A stretch of 20,077 bases of DNA from Apostichopus parvimensis (Eukaryota; Echinodermata; Holothuroidea; Aspidochirotida; Stichopodidae): positions 94,957 to 115,033 of the forward strand of contig KN884036.1 in the NCBI GenBank assembly GCA_000934455.1, given 5' to 3'. The position numbers were made by a program, and so were the translations under genes. A model generated the notes under the pieces. That model was not told the DNA's origin. It ran no database searches and was given only the letters and a program-made list of their open reading frames with translations. Each line of letters starts with the position of its first letter. The stretch's first letter is position 1. This document shows, one piece after another, positions 1 to 10,900 of this stretch.

Positions 1-547
1 ACAGTACTGTATGCCGGTCATCAACAACTGACCGTTGCTATGGTGATACTCCTGCTGATGGAAAATACCAGTCATATCTGCAAGGTGTGAACTGTCTCTA
101 GAGATGCAAACAGCTGCAAGAGGATATGGAAAGCCGAGCGAGAATTCATTCCAAGGATGGTCCGGGCCATTTGTATCTTCTTGAATTTAGACCATACTGG
201 GTGATAGCTGTGAGATCTTTAATGCAACCAGTACATAGATGAAGAGGTTCGATGCATTCTTTGGTTTAGTATGAAGGTTGACAGTGCTATGGCTAGAAGT
301 ACTAAATGTATAGTATATAGGCCAGTAGTCTTGGTGGGACCTGTATGTGATAGGTTCATGGTAACTTGTCTTTGATCTGTTCTGTAAGTTTTTTGAGTCA
401 GGATGATAGTTTACTTGTTGCTGTGGTTTATCTTTCAAAGCTGTTCTTTCTTCTCAATCTTTAACTTGAAGCAATCGTCATTGTTGGGAGTTCCGGGGGG
501 GGGGGGAGGGGAGAGTGATACAGATATTTCTGCATGTGAAAGAACAC
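1..547. other. Non-coding, no gene recognised
   Basis: No conserved frame was found on either strand. There is a 12-base G run at 495-506 just before the SINE. The short frames here show no recognisable motif. Confidence 0.6.
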
Positions 548-795
548 TTAATGTTAGCTCAGTGGTTAACGCCGGTGCCTTTCAATCATTTGGTCCTGAG
601 TTTGAGTCACTCCAAGATTAATGTATGTCGTCCAGTTACAGAGTTGTTGACAATTGACAATTCATAATCATGGACGTTAAATATGAATCTAAGAGACTGA
701 CTTCGGTCAGCTTGCGGCTTTGATAAGCCAATGAGGCTTCTCCGCGAGTTCCTGCTTGCAGGAGGATCTAAATACATACATATATACATACACTC
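548..795 (+). mobile_element. tRNA-derived SINE with structured core
   Basis: The A-box-like TAGCTCAGTGGTT (555-567) and B-box-like GTTTGAGTC (600-608) are spaced as in a tRNA-type internal promoter. The cloverleaf is imperfect and there is no terminator, so it is a SINE head rather than a tRNA gene. The body holds CTGAC-TTCG-GTCAG (697-710), GGCTT-TGAT-AAGCC (716-729) and CCTGC-TT-GCAGG (751-762) hairpins. It ends in a TACATACATA-type tail near 769-795. Limits are approximate and I found no clear target duplication. Confidence 0.68.
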
Positions 796-2978
796 AATGT
801 ACCCTTCTGGTAACAGCTTACTGTATTCCCAAGATTCTTGTTGGTTCTTTCTCATTTTTAATAATCCTGTCTCTGCTGAACCTACGATCTCTCCTCTACT
901 CCCCTCTTCCCCTCCATGAGAACCAGTGTCTATGCCATGTAACTATGCAAGAATCCCACACTTGTTGTTTGTTATCAATTCGTAATCAGCATCAGGTTAT
1001 AGATGTAAGCAGAGTACAGAATGGAGCTCCATTTTACATCCATTTGCCACCAGCATAGTGGGTTGATATCTTGTGTTTGTTATCAAACTATCACTCTATT
1101 TCTAGGTTCTGATTTTACTAACACTTGGCGAAGTATCCATCTTGTTTGTAGACTTATCCTTGAAATAATTCACTTTCTTATTTCAAGAAGTAGCTGCTTC
1201 AAGTATTTCATTTTGAAGAAAAAACAACAACAGAAAACAAATGTTTTTTAACAAATATTTTAGCAAGATTTTCTTTCTAGATTTGAATATTGTAACGTTT
1301 AGGATGTTTTTGATTGTAATCAACTTTATTGATTAAATTAATATCAGTTGAATGAAAGAAAGACAGTTGGAGTGGTAAACTTGGGCCATATGAAGTTTTC
1401 TTTTTTGGTAAATTTGCTCAAAATGCTTTATTCGATGGTTCCATTGCGTGGGATTATGTTTTGGACATGTTTTAGCTATTCAAAGAGAGCATAGGTGGGC
1501 AAAACACCTTTTTTCTGTGGTGAGCTGTGGAGTTCCTTTAAAAGAATTGGTTGTTTTGCCCATTCTTGGCACTTTTTGAATGTGAGCATACTTTTTAATT
1601 TGACAATTTTTGTCTGTGCAATCCACCTTAACTCACCCCATCCCACCAAACATATCAAAAACAAAAGATCTACCCTTCTATAGTGACAGTTCAATAAAGG
1701 ATGCAGGGTGCAGGAAACAATTTATGATTTGTTGAACCTTTTTTCTCAGACTATAAGACAAAATTTCATTCATTTAATAAAAAAAAATTGCTATGAAAAC
1801 ATTCCCAGGAAGGTTAAGAGCAAGTCAGTCATCCAAATGAGGAAAATTGTTTTGGTAAGACTTGGTAATCAAATTTGTGAAGTTGTCAGGAAGAAGGAGA
1901 GAAGTTGTAGAACATAATAAAAATTAAAATATGAAATTGAACACATTTTCATGCATTTGACTATTTTATGAATGTATTGAAATGTGAAAGAAATCGAACA
2001 ATCTATTAATTTGATAGATATATGTTTTAAGAGCACACAGGGTTTCTAATCAAACAAGATGGTTTAAGATAAATACATGAAAAGATAATTTTGTGTTATA
2101 TACTAAGGCATCCTTATGTTATGTAATGGGGTATATTGCTGATGTATGGACGGAGGGATGGTTTCATATGCCTAATAAGAAAAGTATGCATCTATAAATC
2201 ACCTTATTGATACTATAGATTTTGAGAATGATAAACACTCTATCAAATTTATCTTTATAACTTTGTTTGGTTTTACAACTTTATCAATATAATTTTGTTT
2301 GATTGACAGTATCTGGACAGACACAAATATTGACATAATTAAGAATTCCTGTTCCAGCATACTTAAGAACCTAAGGTGGAAATAAGGCCTCAGATATTAT
2401 TTCTGCTATGCCATCATTCAGAAAGAAAAAAATTATGTTGGTCTACTTACCTTTACTGGTGAGCTTTGCTCCAAAAGCATATGTGGTTTATGAAGAAGAA
2501 ATTCTTTGTCAAATGAGATTTTACTGTTATTGTACACAGTGTTCTGTTCTAATGGTTGTCAGAAACCGGTTATTGTAATGAAAGCAATAGAGAAAATCCT
2601 GTAACAAGGATGTAGAAACTTTATATGGATGTATCCTTTTATTTAGTATTAAGAATTCTCCTAACATTATGATCTTAGCAGTTCACCTAACTAGGTGACA
2701 ACTAAATGCCAGGACTCATTGTTTTGATAGAGTCTAATCCCCTAACCCCTTTCACTCTTGGCTAAAGTCCTGTGTTCCCATGAAGTGCTTATTTTTTTTA
2801 CACTTAAAACCTGTGGTGTTTAAAGCCAGGTTGAGCCCTTAGGCAATTATGTCACCAGGCCCCCATGTCTTCACTTTTCTTTCTGTATATTATGAATAGT
2901 AGAATGCATTATTCTTTACTCCATATTTCCCCAGATCCCCTATTTGACCCCAGGGTTGTAGCTCCTTACCTCCTCCCC

Positions 2979-2980
<2 letters not shown>
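796..2980. other. AT-rich non-coding stretch, no gene recognised
   Basis: Scanned on both strands; only short frames without motifs, homology or credible splice partners were seen. No repeat structure apart from A/T runs. Confidence 0.6.

Positions 2981-3013
<33 letters not shown>
2981..3013. repeat. C homopolymer, 33 bases
   Basis: Uninterrupted run of C in the intergenic left end, preceded by a C-rich stretch from about 2970. Its true length is likely uncertain in the assembly. Confidence 0.95.
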
Positions 3014-3014
<1 letters not shown>

Positions 3015-3281
3015 CCTCATCAGACCTGGCCAGTACATCTTATTAAGTCAACATACCACATAATACCCCAAGAGATTATGCTAGAGTGTCCGATAATGGT
3101 CACCCAAAGCAACCCCTCCCCCTCTTACGTCGGATATCCGACGGTCTCCTCAGGGGATACGGATGTCTGAGAGTTTCCAGGACAGTTCACTTGGAAACTT
3201 TTAGAAAAGTTACTTAAATTTGGAGTAAATAACTGAGGTCAAACTGATGACCTTTAAAGAGGTTTAGTGCTACTCTAGTTC

Positions 3282-3805
3282 TATTTATCTACATCTCGGT
3301 CAATAGACCCCGCCTTATATAAGCTTCTCAAGGCGGTGACACACTTCTTTAAGAAAACTGACAGTCGTTATATTAATAGAAGCCTTATTTTAATCCACAA
3401 TTGTATTTATAACCATTTATCTCCAAACTACCTTTCAGAACTTCTAATAGTAAAGCAATACAAGCGTGCCACCCGTCAGTCAAAATTTATTACCCTCCTT
3501 GAACCTAGGACCAATGGGGTTACTTATGCCAACCGTGCTTTTTCAGTTTCTGGTCCCAACTTGTGGAATTCCCTCCCAAACCATTTAAAATGTATACCTA
3601 ATAAATCACTTTTCAAATCTAAACTAAAAACCTACCTCTATACTAAACATTTTTCAATTTGATTTGTAATTATATTTCATTGTTGCATTATTATTTTTGC
3701 TTTTCTTTCTATTCATATTTATATGTATGGCGCTTTTGACAACTATTTTGTTTATAATTAGCGCATTATAAATCTTAGTTATTATTATTATTATTATTAT
3801 TATTA
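3282..3805 (+). mobile_element. 3' end of a LINE (CR1/L2-like) with ATT tail
   Basis: The + frame, open from about 3282 to the stop at 3660-3662, reads NYLSELLIV, then ANRAFSVSGPNLWNSLPNHL and KSKLKTYL. This is the familiar C terminus of the reverse transcriptase polyprotein in CR1/L2/Jockey-type non-LTR elements. It is followed by a short 3' UTR ending CGCATTATAAATCTTAG and an ATT microsatellite (3778-3805), which is how such elements end. Only the last part is present, so this is a 5'-truncated, non-autonomous copy. The 5' limit is approximate, and the exact clade cannot be set without comparison. Confidence 0.82.
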
Positions 3806-3860
3806 ATCAAGTTAACTATACGATCGTTATTTTCGTTAAATAAGTGAAAGTTATACATAT

Positions 3861-3866
3861 TTTAAT
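3861..3866 (-). promoter_or_regulatory. Candidate polyadenylation signal (ATTAAA)
   Basis: The minus strand reads ATTAAA about 250 nt beyond the NOX stop. I saw no AATAAA between the stop and the opposing LINE tail at 3805. If used, the 3' UTR would span roughly 3840-4115. A six-base motif in AT-rich DNA is weak evidence. Confidence 0.3.
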
Positions 3867-4115
3867 ATACCGTACAAAGTAATCTTTTTCTTTTAAATGA
3901 TATGCAGACAATACACCCAATACGACCTTGAATAAAGTACTTCTTGTGCAAGAGATACTAATTTACATATCTCGATATGATACAAATTATCTACTTTGTA
4001 CAACCCAAAAGAAAAAAAACAAATGAAACTGACATCGTAATAGAAAGGAAAGATACTAATTTTCCATATTGCATATTTTTCTTCTGTTCGTCTTGAAATA
4101 TAGTCTGTTCGTCTG

Positions 4116-4247
4116 CTAGAAGACCTCGCGTCTGAAGAGGAAATGATACTTTTCACATTTTTGTTTTAATGTTTTGATGACTTTTGGAGGTCCACAGAAG
4201 AAAACCTTTACTTTTCCAACTCTCTGCTGAGCAATTCGCTGGAATAT
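4116..4247 (-). CDS. NOX5: NOX5-like terminal exon 13 with stop codon
   Basis: Residues 776-818 and the stop at 4116-4118. It reads IFQRIAQQRVGKVKVFFCGP, then a helix (KVIKTLKQKCEKYHF), and ends in REVF. VFFCGPP is the last NADPH-contact strand of the family, and a terminal aromatic residue is a conserved NOX feature that helps position nicotinamide. The acceptor is CATTTCAG|ATA. The open frame continues into the intron but is not homologous there. Confidence 0.96.
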   Translation of the reverse strand: MFQRIAQQRVGKVKVFFCGPPKVIKTLKQKCEKYHFLFRREVF

Positions 4248-4881
4248 CTGAAATGTGACGAGGTAGACATTTAAAGTGAATATAAGGTGAAAAAAAGCAG
4301 CATCGCTTGCAAGTTGCTGGTACAAACTTTCAGTGAAGAATCCCTCTCTTAGTGTGTCACCATGAAAATAAGTGAACAAAAAGAGTGTTAACAAAATCAA
4401 AACTGCAGAAATGTTTTGGTTGAAGTATATACTTTGTGACTTGTTTTGCAATATTTATACCACTGTATAGGCATTGGTACTATAATATAGTTAAATGGTC
4501 ATCAATGTTACCAAGAAAACATACTAAAAAGTCAAATAATAGTCTTTCAAGTTCAAACATGATAGAACCACATTTTACTGCCACTCTCAAAGCATATTAC
4601 CTCATTGACATATTAAATCTTCGCAATGAACACTTTAAAACAAAATGAAGCTGTGAGAAGACGTAATGTTTTGAAGGCAAATGTAATAAAACGATGAACA
4701 CAGGGGAACAAAACTGCAAGAAATTTAAAAACCACGACCACCAATGTTGCAACGAATGTCCTACGTAATGAAATATGAAAGTAACATTCTTTCGGACACA
4801 TAGCGGTGTGATATAAAGGGTCAAGCAGAACACACGAAATAAAACTGAGTTACAAGAAACATAGTATGCACAACTGCTTTC

Positions 4882-4912
<31 letters not shown>

Positions 4913-7900
4913 ACATCTAACATACCGAATGTTGACTATGTGACATCGCGGTTCCCGCTCATTGTGACTGGGCCATAACCGATACCCCCTTTTGAATGCA
5001 CAGTGCTAGCGAGCGAATGCTTGCGACAATAAAGGCACTGGAGCGATTAAGTATATTTATATAACAAGTAATCGTGAAAACACGCAAAGGTCTCAAGCTG
5101 ACTTCAACAAGTTTCACTCATGTTTATCATAAATGTCATCTTTTTGCACAAGTACAGTGAAGTGAAATCAGATTAAGATTAACTTTCAGAATATATGACA
5201 AACTATATGAAAGTCGGAACAGGTGGAGGGGGTTAAAGAGGGGGCTACAGGGGAATATACTTCAACTCAATGGATAAATTGATGATTTATATGACAACCG
5301 TAAGCTACAATGATAAGTAGACCCACAGCGCTTGTATAGATGATAATGCTATCACTAATTCCCCTCTCCAGCGAAACCATGATTACGTCACATCCGTTTG
5401 GATGTAATCATGTAAGCGTTCAGTGGGGAGCCTTACCTCATCCCAGTCTGGTCGCCCGTATCGTGTTTTCTCTTTCAACTTTGCCAATAATTCCGCCGAG
5501 TCTTGGTTGTTGACCCTTTCTAGAGCTAACTGGAGGGCGAGATCTTGGAGAAAATTTTTGTCGGGCTCTGACGTGAGATAAAGCTGCATGTCTAGGAACT
5601 GTTCGAATCCCATGTAATGTTGGCCTGCGATGTCCAGTTCGGTCAGTAATGTAGCAAACCACTCAAAGTTACGCCTGTCCCGATTGATCCAAATAAAATG
5701 GACCTAAAAACAAGGAAAAAACACATATTACCATTTCTTTTTAAACGCTAACGTCACATCGACGTCAACGCTTTATAAGAAAACTGTGACTTTAAGTGAA
5801 GAGAGAGGGGACGGATGGTGGTCGTGAAGTGGGGTGGTCGTGAAGGCTGTACAAATCCAAATTATATACTTCATTTACTTCATTGCCTATGAATAAAATG
5901 TAAAATGTTTGAAAGATGTTTGCAAACACACAGTAAAAGCGAGAGATGATAAGTATGCCATTGCGGTCATGTATGCCTAAGCTTATAGTTTATGAAACGC
6001 ATAATTTAGCCAGTAATACCACAGTAGGTCTATACACATAAAATAGGCATACTTGGAAATGAACGTAAAAACAGAAAGCCTATACCGGTATCCTATCACC
6101 ACATAGATTTAAACGGGTCTATTATACACTGTGTATCATCCACGTAAGATGGTAATCTATACATGTAAGGTCAATAAGCATAACTGAAACACATAAGAAA
6201 ACAACTACAGGAAATCGTGAAAGATATACAAGCTCATCATATTTTTTACTCTGAAAATTATGGAAACGTTGTCCCTTTGAGTATCAAATATACAAAACAG
6301 AGGTCAGTGGCCTTAACGGGTATGTCTTGATTTCATACAAACAAATTCAACAAAATAAAATATTGTAAATATCGCGAAGAGATATGAGGTCCTCTTCGGT
6401 CATTCAACTTTGAAAGCATATGATCCGAGTGACAAATGTAGGCAACCTATTTATCTGAGTTAGGCATGAATAAAAAGGAGTAAATCCGACAGAAAATACA
6501 TTTCCTTGAACAAAGGAAGACATTTTCTTCGTATGTATCTCACAAACAAGACATTTCCTAAGAAAATTTGCGAGCGAAGATGTGAATAAGTAGAAGATGA
6601 ATATGCATGAATATAAATCTATACACACGAGACTTGAGCAAGTCTAGGAAGACAGCAGAAAATAACATTTGCAAGCAACACAAGAAGCCATCATAGCCAT
6701 CATTGGTGATGTCAGAAATGATAGGCTATTACAAAATATAGGCACGAATACCAGGATGGGCAGTGGAGGGGGGGGGGGAAGGGAGGAGGGCCGCAGAAAA
6801 GGAAACACGCCCCTCAGATTTCTACATTTGACAGCCCCTGAGACATCTACCATTATAACTTTCCATTCCGCAAACTCAACATAATTTTCAAAAAGTCTAT
6901 GCTACATTGCAAGCATGCATGCAAAGCTGTTACGAGGGATGAAAAGGAATTTTGTTTTGGATATCATTTGGTAGAGAATGTAGTCTGAGGTGGTTAAAAT
7001 ATTGATGACACCATCCTAACCATGTTGCAAATACGTTGGTCAAAACATGGGACCAAAATGCAGGAGGCACTCACCAGAGCAGAGATGCAGGAGATTTATG
7101 TATGTAATATAATGAGTCCGTAACTTACCTTTTTCAATTTCATACTGTCTTTCGGTCGGTTAACCGTCCACGAGTGGCTACAGTTTGGACAGTTTAACGG
7201 AATCTGTTCAAATCTATACATGATACTTTGCAGCACAGACGCAAATGGCGTCACTCCGATGCCTCCTGCTATCATGACCACGTGATCAGCTTCAAATATA
7301 CGCCTGGTACTTGTCCCGTATGGCCCATCTACGTAAACCTATAGCAGAAAGGAATAGACCATACTGTAGGTTAGATGGTCATCCAGTATAAAGAACGTGG
7401 TTTACCTCTTTTTAGACTTGTAGTACGGTTACAACAACATTAATTATGACCATACACGTAAACTTCACCTTGCTGCAGGCGCTTAGCCAGCATTCGTGGT
7501 GTGAGGGAGCAAAACCAAATATTTGTCCCCATTTTAAAGAGTCATGGAATTTGGTATTGATATATATGTATGTATTGATATCTGTATATGGGTTTATGAC
7601 TTTGTATTGATATATGACTTTTCATTACACTATATAGCCGCTATTCTCTCTGTTACAAATTAGAATTTTAGGGAGAGGGCACAAAATGTGGCTGACATTC
7701 GTTCTGGGGGTGGAGGGGGGGGGGGGGGGGGTCTACATTTCCTAAGCTATTTCGGGTCGCCCCTCCTCTCTATCTCTCTTCCCAGAGAGAGAAATGAACC
7801 ACTAGTACGTCACTTTTGTTGTATAAAGTCAATAAGGCCTATATGGACAACTCTCTGAGTTAAGAAAGTTATAATTAAGCAAAATTGCGGTTTATTTTTA

Positions 7901-10900
7901 CCTGAAGTCCTGTGCTGTCGTTATCTGTTGTTGATACCACATTAACACATTCATCTTTCAGATCTATGCTGGTCTGAGTGCTAGACATGTGTACCAGTCT
8001 GGATCGACGGCTCTTCTAAAATAGGGCAATAATCGACAAGAATTAAAAAAAAAACAAGTGGCGAAACGATATATAATAACTTTTTATATATGATGAATAG
8101 GTATATATAAAGATAATTATTTACAAAAAATTACTCGGTCAAACAAGTACCTTTCGAATTATGAAAGACAAATCATTCCAGTTTCTTCAAGTTTATACCG
8201 TAGTCATACTCTGCGAGCAGTACAGTTAGGGGTTCTTCCATAACCCCTATTTTTGGTAAAGTGAGTGGTTATGCAATATACAAAACCCCTGTGCAAAATT
8301 AATGCTTGGAAAAAGGAGAAGACAATTTTATTGGGAAAAATTCTTCGCTTTATGTTTATACCTTCGAATGTCCTCTGCTCTTTTACAACTTACACTTTCT
8401 CGGAAATCGCACTGTGGCATCAAGTACTTTTCGCTATAAAACGTCGTTATTATATCGATATTTTGTTATGTGTTAATAAAATCTTTCGCTTGTTTATAGG
8501 TGATCTAGAATATGATAACTTGTATACGACTATGCCACATCTCTTAGTGTTATGGAAACGTATAGAAACATCTTGTCTATACTGTTTACATGCAGCCTAC
8601 GCTGTAGCCGATAGTACCATTGCATTATGGTCACTTTCCATTCTTTGACACTTACTATTTCCGCTGGAACGATATCTAACTCGATGTCGGTACTTTCATT
8701 CATGACGAGCTCTGAATCTGATGCCACTGACGATACGTTCTTCTTTGGTGACCCTAACCGACCTCTCTTAGACCTTAGACTTGTTTCTACCGTCCCAGGC
8801 GTTTCGATGATAATTTCGGGAATGTCCTGATCCGGAGTCCGGAAATCAACTCGACGTCTTAACGGTTTTTTCGGACGAAGTGACGATTGATGACTACTTC
8901 CGTTATCGACACGATTATCGTCGTCAACCGTCTTGGTGGGAGCACAGGGCTCTGAGTCCACGTTAAAAGTAACCGTCGAATCGTTTTCATTCTCATACAT
9001 CGGTATCGGTTTCCTGTTCTGTGATGTATTGGCTATCGTCGTCAACTCGATATCATCGGCGTCGGTATCTGCCTCGTCATCGGTTGAATCTTCTTCAAGA
9101 CTGAAGAGAGATTTTCCCTTTTTCGGCGAGAAGCTTTCGCAGACGGATCGTCGTCGGTTTTGAGTTCTTTTAAAATAATCCAGAAGTTGTTGAGTCCAAT
9201 CACCCAGTGTTCGCACGTGTAAGGAAATGTTATCTGAAGGGAAAGGGGAAATGATATATGCATCTATATATTCATAATGAATAGTTTATGTACGGTATGT
9301 TCCAACAGGGCCGTTAAAGGATATTATTTCTGTCCGACTGGGCATACCAAACGCATATCCTCGCATTGTCAAGTGACGTTTGCATGAGAGTCCGTGAAGC
9401 AGGTTCCCTCCATCTACCCCTCCCACTTTATGTTTTCAGATAGTTTAATAAGAGTAAATACACATCAGATAACCGTCTGAATTGAGAAGCTATAAACATT
9501 TAGATATTTTCACGTCAACTCAAGAACAGGAAATGAGTATTGGTACATTCTTTAATCTCATGGTATAAGTACAAGCGAAGGCATGATGACGTTTGCTCAA
9601 CCGACGAAAAATCTACGCAACACCCATCATAATGTCATTGGTTGAACTCTTTGAATGTCACCGGTACTTCCACCGATATGCTAGAAAGTTAAAGTAATGG
9701 CCACTCGTTTTCCTTGTCTGAACTATCTTATTGTCTACTTGATGGTTCCTCAATCTCGGAGGATTATTTTCATGGATACTATATTTTAAGAAACCTTTTA
9801 GCACTTTTCAGCATGTTCAATATGTTGGCTAAACTGATAACCTTTAAAACCATGAGCTGCAATCTTACATTACGTCATGCAAGGCTCTTATCAGACGATG
9901 ACGTCATTACACTTACCGGTATTTTCGGGAGCACTTGAGATAGTGAATGGATGCCACTCGTGACTAGATAACTCAGGTATCTGCATATAAATGTAATCAC
10001 CAGGCTGGAACTTAAACTTGGAAGGTCTCTCGATAACAAGATGAACTACCTGACCAATCAAAATAAAGAACCCCTTCAGTGTAGGAGCGGAACTTGGAGA
10101 TGAGGAAGGGGTGGGCGAGGGGCAACGGAGGGGGTAAAGTGTGACGATGGATATTTGAAAGTTAATTAATGAAATGAAGTAGAGCGATCTTTTTTTTAAG
10201 TTTTCCTCCATTATAAATAGTACGAAGTACATACATAAATAAAAGCTTCACTGCTGGGGGTGGGGTGGGGTGGGGTGGGGTGGGGTGGAGTGACGAATAA
10301 AGTAACAAAATATTTACAAGACGAGCAGGATATCTTTACAATAGGCAACGGAAAAAAAAATGGTTTCAAGGTTGACCATTTTATACCATAAATTTAAAAT
10401 TTTTCACTTAGTATTGAGCATATTATCAATGATGCATAATTTCTTTAAATGGTAAACTTATTTGTACATTTGATAGCCGTAGCTTCTCTTCAAAGATTTT
10501 TTGTTGATATTTGTTTGCTTTTTTATTGGCGAAGAACAAAAATCTTCCTTACCCCATTCGGCAGAATATTTGCTCTTTGTATGAAGGTATCTCCGTAACG
10601 ATGTCTCTTTACAATTCGACTTGAGATGATTTTCTCAAAGATAAAGAGTAGTCCGGGTATGAGCAGCCACTTCCAGGCATTTCTGCCATGGAACAGTAAG
10701 ATAAGCAGGAATGGTACGAACAGAAGATGAGTGCTCTTAAATACCTGAAACGATTACGTAATCAAATATCATATGTTTAAGACATTAGTGATTTGAATGA
10801 GTCAACTTTAACTATTGTCAATCATTTTGTATCAATATTTTCTTAGTCATTTATGGAACCCACCGACAGTCCAGGGATTACGTATCCCTTACCCTCCCCC

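Noticed and set aside
548..620. Possible tRNA gene
   Set aside because: A and B boxes are present, but the cloverleaf stems do not close, there is no T-run terminator, and a structured body with a repeat tail follows. It is better explained as a SINE head.
2865..3170. Open frame on + strand with a proline run
   Set aside because: The openness comes from the 33-base C run; there is no domain or splice context.
4597..4923. Open frame on - strand with a glycine run
   Set aside because: It crosses the 29-base C run inside a NOX intron and has no recognisable motif.
8627..9163. Two open frames on + strand opposite exon 9
   Set aside because: They are antisense shadows of the low-complexity coding exon; the minus frame continues FAD-lobe homology and ends at an exact donor.
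10255..10290. Telomeric repeat
   Set aside because: TGGGG is not a common animal telomere unit and the tract is very short and intronic.
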